A DNA stretch of 64,000 bases from Pseudomonas sp. 8Z (GTDB taxonomy: Bacteria; Pseudomonadota; Gammaproteobacteria; Pseudomonadales; Pseudomonadaceae). The notes under the pieces are model-generated. The model made no database searches and had not been told where the DNA came from. It saw only the letters and a program-made list of their open reading frames with translations. The stretch covers positions 1 to 64,000 of the forward strand of contig NZ_LR733826.1 of assembly GCF_902506535.1 (NCBI RefSeq), written 5' to 3'. A program made the translations under genes and the position numbers. This document shows, piece by piece, positions 50,994-61,017 of this stretch. Positions within the stretch are counted from its first letter, which is position 1, and each line of letters starts with the position of its first letter.

Positions 50994-51701
50994 TCAGCTC
51001 CAAACCGCCCCCACCGGCGTATGCGCAGGGTAGTGCGTTGCCACTTGCGCCTGTAGCAGTTCAGCACAGGCCAGGGCGTCGGTCAGGGCGTGGTGGGCGC
51101 TGTATAGCGGCAGGCCGTAGCGCAGGCGGCTGTCGGCGAGGCGGATGGAGAGGCGTTCGCGACCGCGCAGGCGATCCCACCAACTGATATTGCGCTTGGG
51201 GTGCACTCGGGCTTCCAGTTCCATGGTGTCGATGATCGGGAAGATCAGTCCTTCGCCCAGGTATTGGCGTACGGCCTGGTCGAGGAAGTTGCGCTCGATA
51301 TTGCGGTAGTGCGCCACCACCACTTTGCCGGCCAGGGCTTCGAGCAGTTCATCCAGTACATGGGCCAGGCGCGGGGCATGGCGGATGTCGGAGTGGGTGA
51401 TGTGGTGGAAGGTCACCGATTCGGCGTTTAGTTCACCGGTAGGTTTAACCACCCAGTAGCGCGATTCGGCGCAACGGATGCGTTGCAGATCCAGCGGCAC
51501 CAGGCCGAGGCTGACGATGGCGTTTGCTTGTGGATCGAGGCCGGTGGTTTCCACGTCCAGTGCCACCAGTGGCACATCGGCTAGTGGTGTGTCGGCGGCG
51601 ATGCAACCGGCGCTGTAGTAGGCGCGCAGGCGTTGATCCTGGCTGTTGGCGGCGAGTTCGGCGAAGCGTTGTGGCCAGTCGAGGGCCCGATAGATCGTCA
51701 T
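50994..51701 (-). CDS. DEDD-type 3'-5' exonuclease (DNA polymerase III epsilon-like)
   Basis: 235-residue nuclease. Exo motifs visible: VALDVETTGLDP (ExoI), VVAHYRNIERNFLD (ExoII), and HHALTDALACAELLQ (ExoIII, with His-Asp). The ATG overlaps by one base the stop of the DUF294-CBS gene (TAATG). This two-gene arrangement is common in Pseudomonas; the nuclease substrate is unknown. Marks the return to GC-rich sequence after the AT-rich pocket. Confidence 0.9.
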   Translation of the reverse strand: MTIYRALDWPQRFAELAANSQDQRLRAYYSAGCIAADTPLADVPLVALDVETTGLDPQANAIVSLGLVPLDLQRIRCAESRYWVVKPTGELNAESVTFHHITHSDIRHAPRLAHVLDELLEALAGKVVVAHYRNIERNFLDQAVRQYLGEGLIFPIIDTMELEARVHPKRNISWWDRLRGRERLSIRLADSRLRYGLPLYSAHHALTDALACAELLQAQVATHYPAHTPVGAVWS

Positions 51702-53632
51702 TAAGGGCGCGCCATGGGTTGCGCCGGGTAGCGAAAGCGCAGGAATTTTTGCGCGTTGCTCACCACCTGGAAGGCTTCTTTGAGGTGCTGGCGTTCGCTG
51801 GCGCTGAATTTTTCCGGCTCGACGTAGTTGTCGGGCGGGTTGCCGGCCTCGACTTCACGGGCCTGGTGGCGGATGCGTACCAGGCTGAGAAATTCGAGTG
51901 CGTAGCGCAGGTGCTCCAGGGCTTCTTGGGGCAGCAGTTTGGTCGCGGCGATGGCGTCGAGGCGCTCCAGTGAGTTCTGCGCCTTGGAGCCGCAGGCCAG
52001 GGCGTGCACGCGGATCAGGTCGGTCAGTGGTGCGGTGCCGCGACCTTTGAGGTTGATGATGTTCTTCTGGCGCCCATCGGTTTCCATCACGAAGGTGCGG
52101 AAGAAGCCCAGCGGCGGCGTGCGGTTGAGCGCGTTGCGCGCCAGCGCGGCGAGAAAGGCGGGCGTGGCGCTGGCCTTTTCCGCCAGCAGTTCCTTGAGGT
52201 TTTCCACCAGTGCGGTCTTGCCGTATACGCCATCGAGGTCGAAGAAGATGCTGCTGTTGAGCAGGGTCTCGGGGTTGGGCCGTTCGATCCATTCGCTGAA
52301 GTACTGCCGCCACACGCTCAGCGGTTGGCGCCATTTCGGGTTGCTGGCCATGATACCGCCCTTGCAGTAGGCATAGCCGCAGGCGGCCAGGCCGTTGCTG
52401 ACGAACTGCGCGAGCTCGGCGAAGTAGGGGTCGTGCAGCTCCGGGTTGAAGCTGTCGTCGAGCACCAGGGCGTTGTCTTGGTCGGTGAGTAGCAACTGCT
52501 CGTCGCGAGCCATTGAGCCGGCGATCATGAAGCAGTAAGACACGGGCGGTGGGCCGAGTTTTTCTTCGGCCAGTACCAGCAGGCGCCGGGTGAAGGCGCG
52601 ACCGATGCTGCTCATGGCGCGGCTGACCATGTGCGCGCTGGCGTCGTCGGCGACCATGCGGATAAAGGTGGCGTGCAGATCCGGTAGCAGGCTCTTGAGG
52701 CCATCCACGGAGTTTTTGTTGAAGATGCTGTTGACCAGATAGAGGCTGCTGCGCGACTCGTAACGGATAACGTCGGCCAGCGAGATCATCCCCACCGGGC
52801 GCCGCCGTTGCAGCACTGGCAGGTGGTGGATGTTGTTGCGCAGCATGCACAACATGGCTTCGAACACCGACTCGTCAGCCTGCACGGTGACGGGGCCGGG
52901 GGTCATCACCTGGCTCACCGGGGTGTCGCCGGGCAGCCCTTCAGCCAGTACGCGCACGCGCAGATCGCGGTCGGTGAGGATGCCTGCCATCACCTGATCC
53001 TGCTGGTCGGCCACCTGCACTTGCGCGGGGTTGGGCCAGCGCCTGCTGGGGTTGACGATGATCACCGAGGATACGCTCCGCTCGCTCATCACCTTGGCCA
53101 CCTGCTGCACGGGCATGTCCAGCGGCACGCTGACTGGCGAGCGGCCGATCAGCTTGCGCACCTTTATTTTCATCAGTTCGCTGGCCTTGCCATGGCTGTC
53201 TTCCAGGGCCGACTTGAGCCGCGATTGCCCCTCGGCTTCGACGAAATCGGCGAAGCTGTCGAATTGATCGCACAGTTGCTGAAACAGCGGGCCGGGGATG
53301 AAGTAGATCAGGCTGTCTTCCAGCGCGCGGGCGGCCAGACGCACTTTGTTGCCGCGTAGCAGGCCTGCCTGGCCGAAGATATCGCCTTCGGTCAGGCGGT
53401 TGTGCAGCTCGCCGCCGCGCCGATGAATTTCCACCGCGCCACTGCGCACATAGTGCAGCTCATGAATCGGCGCGCCGGAGGCGAGAATCTCGCTGCCTGC
53501 TTTGAAATAGCTGACTTGCACGTGCCGGGCGATCTCGTCGAGGGTCTGCTCCGGCAGGTTGTCGAAGGGGGCGAAGCGATTCAGGTGATCGCGTATTTCG
53601 ATCAGCTCGATCTGCATAGGGCCGTATGTCAT
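51701..53632 (-). CDS. cNMP-binding, CBS and DUF294 nucleotidyltransferase-like protein
   Basis: Cytoplasmic 643-residue signalling protein. Domains in order: cyclic-nucleotide-binding (about 14-135, GDIFGQAGLLRG), two CBS motifs (about 165-305), a DUF294 nucleotidyltransferase-like domain (about 320-470, with GSMARDEQLLLTDQDNALV holding the catalytic-type GS and DxD), and a C-terminal DUF294 domain. Similar to GlnD-type enzymes in the catalytic motif, but the target is unknown. A second ATG at codon 6 is possible. Confidence 0.9.
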   Translation of the reverse strand: MTYGPMQIELIEIRDHLNRFAPFDNLPEQTLDEIARHVQVSYFKAGSEILASGAPIHELHYVRSGAVEIHRRGGELHNRLTEGDIFGQAGLLRGNKVRLAARALEDSLIYFIPGPLFQQLCDQFDSFADFVEAEGQSRLKSALEDSHGKASELMKIKVRKLIGRSPVSVPLDMPVQQVAKVMSERSVSSVIIVNPSRRWPNPAQVQVADQQDQVMAGILTDRDLRVRVLAEGLPGDTPVSQVMTPGPVTVQADESVFEAMLCMLRNNIHHLPVLQRRRPVGMISLADVIRYESRSSLYLVNSIFNKNSVDGLKSLLPDLHATFIRMVADDASAHMVSRAMSSIGRAFTRRLLVLAEEKLGPPPVSYCFMIAGSMARDEQLLLTDQDNALVLDDSFNPELHDPYFAELAQFVSNGLAACGYAYCKGGIMASNPKWRQPLSVWRQYFSEWIERPNPETLLNSSIFFDLDGVYGKTALVENLKELLAEKASATPAFLAALARNALNRTPPLGFFRTFVMETDGRQKNIINLKGRGTAPLTDLIRVHALACGSKAQNSLERLDAIAATKLLPQEALEHLRYALEFLSLVRIRHQAREVEAGNPPDNYVEPEKFSASERQHLKEAFQVVSNAQKFLRFRYPAQPMARP

Positions 53633-53844
53633 GAGGAGTGGTTCTCCACCATAACGGCTGATTCTGGTGGCGCAAGGCTGATGTGGTTATTGCAGTCGAT
53701 GGAGGTCGTTTTGGCCGTGTTGTAACGATTGCCTTGAGATGCTTCACGTAGCCAGGCGCGGCACTGGGCAACACCTGCGTGAGTAGGAAGTCACTGCGCT
53801 ATCTGAAGGGTTTCACTGATGCCGCTTCGATGTGCGGGTGTGCT

Positions 53845-54732
53845 TCATGCCCAGTTGCAACTGCTTTGCGCCACGGCGTCGTGGGCGTGCAGGCTTTCCG
53901 CGTGGACGACTTGCAGGCGAAAGGCGCTGGCCTGCGGTAACTGGCGCAGGGCGTGGTGCAGGCGGCGGGCGGCGTCTTCGCAGAACATCAGGTTCTGCCC
54001 GTTGGCGAGGGCGAAGGCTTGTTCGTCGGCACGTTTCACCGCCGTTTGCACCGGTGTGCCGAGGGCTTGTTCGGCGCTGTCGATCAGCGCCAGCACGGGC
54101 AACTCGACGCAACTCTCGGCCAGGCGTAGCCGCAATGTTGCCTTGCTGCGCTGGCTGTGCGGCGTGGCGACGATACCTTGGGGCGAACCGAGCCAGTCGA
54201 GCACCTCGACGTAATCGGCCTGATGTGCGGGGAAGTCGTCGCTGAAGCGTTGTTGGATCAACTTGCGAGCCAGGGCGGCTGAGCAGGGGCAGGTGGAGGA
54301 GTAGGTGACCTCGACCTGCAGTTCGATATTCACGCCATGACCGTCCTGGCGTGCGTTCACTTCGAAGGGGTAGGTTTTCCAGCCACTCAGTGGACTGATC
54401 AGCGCCGTGCGTTCGAGCGGTAGCTCACCACGCAGGGTGAGACTTGCGCTGTCGGAAAGCCCGTGGTGGCTGCCCAGGCATTCATCCAGCAGCCTTAGCA
54501 TGCTCGGTATATCCAGCGTTTGATGTGTCAGCCGTTGCAGGGCCAGGTACAGGCGCGACATATGGATGCCACGCGCGTCGGCGGCGTCGAGGCTGACGCC
54601 GATGTCGATGCTGGCGCTCACGACTGCGCCGCCCAGTTGGATGGGCAGGGCGATCCCGGCCATGCCGACCCAGTCCAGCGGCAAGTTGTGGTAAGTGGCT
54701 TGGGCGGCGATATCCGGTAGGGGGTGGTTCAT
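53845..54732 (-). CDS. folE2: GTP cyclohydrolase IB (zinc-independent type)
   Basis: Converts GTP to dihydroneopterin triphosphate, first step of folate synthesis, 295 residues. The STCPCSAALARKL motif with its catalytic Cys and HSQRSKATLRL are diagnostic of FolE2, which can use metals other than zinc and replaces FolE in zinc shortage. Divergent from a COG0523 gene over a perfect Zur box, so both should be induced by zinc limitation. Confidence 0.95.
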   Translation of the reverse strand: MNHPLPDIAAQATYHNLPLDWVGMAGIALPIQLGGAVVSASIDIGVSLDAADARGIHMSRLYLALQRLTHQTLDIPSMLRLLDECLGSHHGLSDSASLTLRGELPLERTALISPLSGWKTYPFEVNARQDGHGVNIELQVEVTYSSTCPCSAALARKLIQQRFSDDFPAHQADYVEVLDWLGSPQGIVATPHSQRSKATLRLRLAESCVELPVLALIDSAEQALGTPVQTAVKRADEQAFALANGQNLMFCEDAARRLHHALRQLPQASAFRLQVVHAESLHAHDAVAQSSCNWA

Positions 54733-54761
54733 CGCGAATCCATGGGTTGTTTGAATTATTA

Positions 54762-54778
54762 AATGTTATGTTATAACA
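54762..54778. promoter_or_regulatory. Zur box between folE2 and the COG0523 gene
   Basis: AATGTTATGTTATAACA with the palindromic core TGTTATGTTATAACA, identical in all 17 bases to the site at 16033-16049. It is 30 bases before the folE2 start and about 65 before the COG0523 start, able to control both directions. Confidence 0.85.
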
Positions 54779-54842
54779 AATAATAAAGCCAGCCGGATCG
54801 TACCCGGCAATCCCGTGTGAGCGTGACTGAATGAGGCCCCTG

Positions 54843-56047
<1,205 letters not shown>

Positions 56048-56048
<1 letters not shown>

Positions 56049-56692
56049 TGTACGCACTCAAGTTGCCGCCTGCGCCACGCCAGGTATTGGCCGAGGAAAT
56101 TGAGGTGCTCACCGAGGTGCTGCATGACGGCATCAATCTGGCCGTCTGGCAGCGCCGTCTACCGGCGCAGATTGCCGATTTCGCCGCAGCGTTGTTGGCG
56201 CAGGGTGAACCGTTGGCGCAATCGATGACGTTGGAGCTGGCGCAGCCGGAGGATGCGGCAAATCTTTCCGGCCTGGTGGCGCACTACGCCGACCTGCCGG
56301 GGCAGGCCGCCTTTCTCGCCGATGTGGCCTGGCTGGTACGTGCCTATGCCTGCCTGCTCGACGCCCGGCGTATCGGTCTGCGCCTGCGCGTGCTGGACAA
56401 GGCCATGTGCCCGCGTTTTCACGTCGACCACGTGCCGCTGCGGCTGATCACCAGTTACGCCGGGGTTGGCAGCGACTGGCTGGCGGAGGGCGCCATGCCC
56501 CGCAGCGCGCTCGGTCAGCCTGGCGCCGAGCCGCAGGATGTGCGCCTGATCCAGCGCCTGGGCGTTGGCCATGTGGCGTTGGCCAAGGGCGAGAAATGGC
56601 AGGGCAATGAAGGACGTGGGTTGATCCACCGTTCGCCGCAACCGCCAGCGGGGGAGCGACGCTTGTTGCTGACGTTGGACTGGTTGGCCTAA
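56048..56692 (+). CDS. DUF1826 protein, zinc-limitation associated
   Basis: 214-residue cytoplasmic protein. Conserved stretches are LAVWQRRLPAQI, CPRFHVDHVPLRLITSYAGVGSDW and GLIHRSPQPPAGERRLLLTLD, with His-x-Asp-His in a metal-site-like setting. DUF1826 genes usually follow Zur-controlled COG0523 genes, as here (TGATG overlap). Function unknown; a client or partner of the GTPase is likely. Confidence 0.85.
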
Positions 56693-56743
56693 GACCGCCG
56701 TGCTCATCAGGCGGCTGGGGCCCTACGATACGGAGAAAAAAAT

Positions 56744-56767
56744 AGGCCGCAGCGGCTGCTGCGGCCT
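56744..56767 (-). terminator. Bidirectional hairpin terminator after the DUF1826 gene
   Basis: GGCCGCAG...CTGCGGCC stem; on the minus strand it is followed by TATTTTTTTC, on the plus strand only by TTAAG. It should end the minus-strand transcript of the secreted Cys-rich protein and perhaps the plus-strand transcript of the DUF1826 gene. Confidence 0.8.
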
Positions 56768-56874
56768 TAAGCACCAAGAGATCATGTCGAGGCGTGTTTC
56801 GACATGGAGGGTGTGTTGAGTACCCACACCTATTAGGCGCTCGTTTGATGACGCTTTGATGTCAGGGTTTCCGC

Positions 56875-56927
56875 GTAGGGCGGGTGCAACCCGCCAGGCA
56901 GGGATTGGCGGGTTGCGCCCGCCCTAC
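56875..56927. repeat. GTAGGGCGGGTGCAACCCGCC inverted repeat pair
   Basis: Same family as 9588-9640 and 14703-14755; a further half unit is at 59266-59286. Confidence 0.8.
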
Positions 56928-56937
56928 AACAGTCGAC

Positions 56938-57288
56938 TCAGGGCTTGATCCACTTACCCTGATACTGCCCGGTGCAGGCTGGCTGCAGGTAAGCGGCATC
57001 GCTGGCCACGCCGTAGTAGTGGATATCCTGCCGATACAGACCGCTGCCGACGTGAGCTTGCTGACAGACGCCATAAGCGCCGGATGGGCACTGCTCGACG
57101 AACTCCACTTCGACTGTCTGCCCCTTCAACTGCGGCTGGCAGAAGCCCTCACGAAACAGCTTGCTGGGGATGTTGTGGTTCTGCTGGCAGACCTTCACAT
57201 CCAAACGCTCGGCTTGGCTGCGCACCACACAGGCATCGGCCAGGGCCAGGCCTGGCAGCAGGGAGAACAGCAACAGCCATGCACGCAT
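56938..57288 (-). CDS. Secreted Cys-rich protein of unknown function
   Basis: 116 residues. A clear signal peptide (MRAWLLLFSLLPGLALA) precedes a small mature domain with six or so cysteines (DACVVRSQ, VCQQN, GFCQPQ, EQCPSGAYGVCQQ, PACTGQY), probably disulfide-linked in the periplasm. The start at 57288 is chosen; the frame runs further upstream across the neighbouring gene but without sense. I recognise no family. It lies between two COG0523 genes but on the opposite strand. Confidence 0.7.
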   Translation of the reverse strand: MRAWLLLFSLLPGLALADACVVRSQAERLDVKVCQQNHNIPSKLFREGFCQPQLKGQTVEVEFVEQCPSGAYGVCQQAHVGSGLYRQDIHYYGVASDAAYLQPACTGQYQGKWIKP

Positions 57289-57372
57289 CGTATGAGCCCT
57301 CGCGGAAAATGTCGGCGAATCTAGCACGTCGCCTTGTTGCAGTCTGTGCACCGAAGCGCCGACCATAGCGCC

Positions 57373-58350
57373 ATGCTCAGTCAAATCCCCACCCATCTGA
57401 TTGGCGGCCCGCTGGGGGCCGGCAAGACCAGCCTGATCCGTCACCTGCTGGCGCAAAAGCCTGCGCATGAACGCTGGGCGGTGCTGATCAACGAGTTCGG
57501 CCAGATCGGCCTGGATGCTGCCTTGCTCGAACAGGGCGATGATGGCATCGCCCTGGCTGAAGTGGCCGGTGGCTGCCTGTGCTGCGTCAATGGCGCGCCG
57601 TTTCAGGTTGGCCTCGGCCGCCTGCTGCGCAAGGCCAGACCCGAGCGGCTGCTGATCGAGCCGTCCGGCCTGGGCCATCCTGCACAGTTGTTGGCGCAAT
57701 TGCGCCAGCCGCCCTGGTGCGGCGTGTTGGCCGTGCAGCCGCCGTTGATGGTGCTGGATGCCGCCGCGCTGGCAGCCGGAGAGCCCATGGCAGAGGTACA
57801 GCGCCAGGCGTTGCCCGAGGCCGGTCTGCTGCTGCTGAACAAGAGCGAAGCGCTGGACGAGGCGCAGCGCGCGCGGATTGCCGCCGAGCTGCCTGACGTG
57901 CCGTTGCGCTGGAGCGAGCAGGGCCGACTGGAGCTGAGCGCATTGCCGGGCGTGAGCGTACAGGCTGCGGCGGCGCTATTGCCGAGCGACTTACCCACAG
58001 GCGCTGTGGGCCTGGCGCAGGTCTGGCGCAGCGCCGCTGAGCCAATCTGCCAGGTGCAGGCACAGGCTGAAGGCTGGAGCATCGGCTGGCGCTGGCAGCC
58101 GAGCCAGCGCTTCGACCTCGCCCAAGTCAGCCGTTGGCTGCAGGATCTGCCCTGGCGCCGGGCCAAGGCCGTGCTGCAGGGCGCCGAGGGTTGGCGTGCG
58201 CTCAATGCCGTGCACGGGCAAGGTCCGCTGCTCTGGGTGCCGAGTGAGTGGCGCAAGGATTCGCGCCTGGAACTGATCTTCGCCCAAGCGCAGGAGGCCG
58301 AAGCCCTCAGCGCCGCCTTCACGGCCTGCCGAATCGCCCCGGCTGGCTGA
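57373..58350 (+). CDS. Second COG0523 GTPase (YjiA/CobW-like)
   Basis: 325-residue metallochaperone-type GTPase. Walker A GGPLGAGKTS, CxCC motif in GGCLCCVNGAPF, EPSGLGHPAQLL and LNKSEALDE in place of the usual NKxD. Shorter than the first COG0523 protein and with a reduced C-terminal domain. The ATG at 57373 gives MLSQIPTHLIGGPLGAG. No Zur-like box is seen upstream, so it may serve a different metal or not be zinc-regulated. Confidence 0.87.
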   Translation: MLSQIPTHLIGGPLGAGKTSLIRHLLAQKPAHERWAVLINEFGQIGLDAALLEQGDDGIALAEVAGGCLCCVNGAPFQVGLGRLLRKARPERLLIEPSGLGHPAQLLAQLRQPPWCGVLAVQPPLMVLDAAALAAGEPMAEVQRQALPEAGLLLLNKSEALDEAQRARIAAELPDVPLRWSEQGRLELSALPGVSVQAAAALLPSDLPTGAVGLAQVWRSAAEPICQVQAQAEGWSIGWRWQPSQRFDLAQVSRWLQDLPWRRAKAVLQGAEGWRALNAVHGQGPLLWVPSEWRKDSRLELIFAQAQEAEALSAAFTACRIAPAG

Positions 58351-58386
58351 TACACTCGCCGACGTTCCTCGCTGTGGATAACCTTC

Positions 58387-59265
58387 ATGCAATTGCTGCC
58401 CTGGTCTCACGACACCTCTGCTGGCTTCACCCTGCGCGGCTGGCACACGCCGCCGTCGGGTAAGCCGCTGCTGCATTTTCTGCATGGCAATGGTTATTGC
58501 GGGCGCGTTTACACGCCCATGCTGGCCGTGCTGGCCGAGGACTTCGACCTCTGGCTGTGCGATGCACAAGGCCATGGCGACAGTGACCACGGCGGCCGTT
58601 TTCACGGCTGGAACCGCAACGCCGAGCTGGCCGTGGAGGCGTTCGAGGCGCTGCGTGGGCCGTTCGGCGAGGTGCCGCGTTTTGCTGTGGGCCACAGCTT
58701 CGGTGGGGTGCTCACCAGCCTGATCCTGGCGCGCCACCCGCAGTTGTTCCAACGCGCGGTCTTGCTCGACCCGGTGCTGTTCAGCCCGGCGATGATCGGG
58801 GTGATGGCGTTGTCGGATGTGGTCGGCCTGGCGCAGCGCAATAGCTTGGCGAAGAAGGCGCGCAAACGTCGACGGCAGTGGCCGGATCGCGCCAGCGCGC
58901 ATGCGGCGCTGCATGGCCGGGGCATGTTCCGGGGCTGGGACGAGGCGGCCTTTGACGCCTATATCGAGCATGCGCTGAAAGACGTCGACGAAACTGTCGA
59001 ACTCAAGTGTCGGCCTAGCCGCGAGGCGGAAATCTTCAGTTCTTTCCCGCGCCGTCTTTGGCCGTCACTGGCCAAGGTGATGACACCCACCGAGGTGATT
59101 CACGGCGCCGACACTTATCCTTTCGTGGTGCGTTCGGTGGCGCGTTGGTGCGCGAGCAACCCGCACGTGCGCGCTCAGGTGGTGCCGGGTGGGCATTGCT
59201 TCATGCAAGAACATCCCGCAGACAGCGCGGCGCAGGTAGCGGGCTTTCTGTTGCAGCGTAGCTAG
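58387..59265 (+). CDS. Alpha/beta hydrolase
   Basis: 292-residue soluble hydrolase. Oxyanion-hole motif FLHGNGY at about 31-37, nucleophile S104 in VGHSFGG, an acidic residue in VIHGADTYP and the catalytic His in VPGGHCF. Substrate unknown. It follows the COG0523 gene by 36 bases, so may share its transcript. Confidence 0.87.
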   Translation: MQLLPWSHDTSAGFTLRGWHTPPSGKPLLHFLHGNGYCGRVYTPMLAVLAEDFDLWLCDAQGHGDSDHGGRFHGWNRNAELAVEAFEALRGPFGEVPRFAVGHSFGGVLTSLILARHPQLFQRAVLLDPVLFSPAMIGVMALSDVVGLAQRNSLAKKARKRRRQWPDRASAHAALHGRGMFRGWDEAAFDAYIEHALKDVDETVELKCRPSREAEIFSSFPRRLWPSLAKVMTPTEVIHGADTYPFVVRSVARWCASNPHVRAQVVPGGHCFMQEHPADSAAQVAGFLLQRS

Positions 59266-59296
59266 TAGGGCGGGTGAAACCCGCCACCCGCGCGGG

Positions 59297-59689
59297 TTAC
59301 GCCTTGCGCCGCCAATCTTCCAGGCGGATCACGTTACTGCGCAGTTGCACCGCTACCGGCTCGGGTTGCGGCTCCAGAACCGGATGAGGCTCCAGCTCGA
59401 TGCTGCCGACATGCGGGCCGAACATGCGGATATGCCCGCGCAGGCGCTGCTCGCCGGTGACGGTGAACTCGAAATCGTAGAGCCGCGCCAGGCGTCGATG
59501 CCCCTTGGCGTCGCGCTCGATGGCCAGGCGGCGTAACGCCACCGCACCGTCGAGCAGTTCCACGTCGAGCTTGGCGCAGTGCTGCTTGGCGCACGCCAGT
59601 GCCCGCTCACGGATACCATGGCCACGCCATAGCCAGGCACAGGCGGTGGCGAAGAGCATCAGCAGGAAGACATCGAACAGGTTGATCAT
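59297..59689 (-). CDS. DUF3301 membrane-anchored protein
   Basis: 130 residues with one N-terminal helix (INLFDVFLLMLFATACAWLW) followed by a cytosolic domain with LARLYDFEFTVTGEQR and a C-terminal NVIRLEDWRR. These are hallmarks of DUF3301, a Pseudomonas-type family of unknown function. GGAG precedes the ATG. Confidence 0.85.
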   Translation of the reverse strand: MINLFDVFLLMLFATACAWLWRGHGIRERALACAKQHCAKLDVELLDGAVALRRLAIERDAKGHRRLARLYDFEFTVTGEQRLRGHIRMFGPHVGSIELEPHPVLEPQPEPVAVQLRSNVIRLEDWRRKA

Positions 59690-59812
59690 GGCGACTCCAG
59701 CTTCGGGAGGCAGAGCTTAGCCTATCTGCCCGGCCGTTCTTAGCATAGCTGCTTGCTCATTGCATGGCTGTACACTAGCGTGCACGCACTTCATTGCGAA
59801 AAGGACGTCTCC

Positions 59813-60346
59813 ATGCATTGCCCCGCCTGCCGTAGCCCCCGTCTGCAACCGGCAAAACTCGAAGATGGCCTGCTCGGCCATGGTTGTCCGCAGTGCTCGG
59901 GCACGCTGGTCAGCCTGCTGCATTATCGCGATTGGGCCGAGCGCCAGCCTGTCACGGATGTGCCTGTGACCCTGGCGGCCGAGCCGCAGGTGGACGAAAC
60001 CAGCCATGCCCTGAGTTGCCCCAAATGCGCCAAGCTGATGAGCAAGTTCCAGATCAGCGGCACCCGCGCCAACCGCCTCGATCTGTGTGGCACCTGCGAC
60101 GAAGCCTGGCTCGATAGCGGCGAGTGGCAATTGCTCAAGGCGCTGGAGCTGAGCCACAAGATGCCGGCCATTTTCACCGACGCCTGGCAGCGCCAGGTGC
60201 GTCAGCAGGCCAGCGAGCAGGCGCGGCGCGAGCGCTTCAGCCGCATCGCCGGGGATGAGGCCATCGCCCGTGCCGATGAGATCCGTGAATGGCTCAAGGA
60301 TCATCCGCAGCGCCGCGAGTTGCTGTTCTACATCGGCCACGATTGA
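59813..60346 (+). CDS. Zinc-ribbon protein (TFIIB-type zinc finger)
   Basis: 177 residues. Two CxxC zinc knuckles, CPACRSPRLQPAKL with GCPQCSG, and CPKCAKLM with CGTCDEAWLDSGEW, followed by a helical C-terminal tail. The LDLCGTCDEAWLDSGEWQLL stretch is the conserved part of this zinc-finger family. Role unknown. Confidence 0.83.
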   Translation: MHCPACRSPRLQPAKLEDGLLGHGCPQCSGTLVSLLHYRDWAERQPVTDVPVTLAAEPQVDETSHALSCPKCAKLMSKFQISGTRANRLDLCGTCDEAWLDSGEWQLLKALELSHKMPAIFTDAWQRQVRQQASEQARRERFSRIAGDEAIARADEIREWLKDHPQRRELLFYIGHD

Positions 60347-60382
60347 GCAGCGAGACGCCTTCTGCGGCGGCCTGTACCCGCC

Positions 60383-60877
60383 CTAGGCTTCGGCGTTCTT
60401 CTCTTCGCTCAGCGCTTTGTAGCGTTGCTGCAGTTCATCGCGGATCTGCCGCCGCTGCATGGCCTGGCGCTGACGGCGCAGGCCGTCCGGGGAGTCTGGC
60501 TGCAGGCTTGGCACCTGCGCTGGGCGGCCCTGGTTATCCACAGCGACCATGGTGAAGAAGCAACTGTTGGTGTGGCGCACCGAGCGCTCACGGATGTTCT
60601 CGGTGATGACCTTGATGCCAATTTCCATGGAAGTACGCCCGGTGTAGTTGACCGAGGCGAGAAAGGTGACCAACTCGCCGACATGCACCGGCTCGCGGAA
60701 CATCACCTGATCCACCGACAGGGTCACCACGTAGCAACCGGCATAGCGGCTGGCGCAGGCGTAGGCCACTTCGTCGAGGTACTTGAGCAGCGTGCCGCCG
60801 TGGACATTGCCGGAGAAGTTGGCCATGTCCGGGGTCATCAGTACGGTCATCGTCAGGTGTGCGGTTCCAGCTTCCAT
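60383..60877 (-). CDS. Acyl-CoA thioesterase (hotdog fold)
   Basis: 164-residue YciA/BFIT-type thioesterase. It contains NFSGNVHGGTLLKYLDEVAYACASRYAG, with the conserved Asn, His-Gly-Gly and Asp of the active site, and VDQVMFREPVHVGELV. The start at 60877 has TAGGAG five bases upstream. Cleaves acyl-CoA to free acid; chain preference is not evident. Confidence 0.9.
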   Translation of the reverse strand: MEAGTAHLTMTVLMTPDMANFSGNVHGGTLLKYLDEVAYACASRYAGCYVVTLSVDQVMFREPVHVGELVTFLASVNYTGRTSMEIGIKVITENIRERSVRHTNSCFFTMVAVDNQGRPAQVPSLQPDSPDGLRRQRQAMQRRQIRDELQQRYKALSEEKNAEA

Positions 60878-61017
60878 GGCTACTCCTAAGGCCTGTGGGA
60901 GAACGCAGGTCATGCAAGAAGCCTGCTAGAGCGGCCAATGATCGCACAGCCATATGACCATACGCTTGAATCCCGGCGGCGTGCTGCTTAGTGCGCGCGC
61001 TGGCGGTGCAGGGCTGC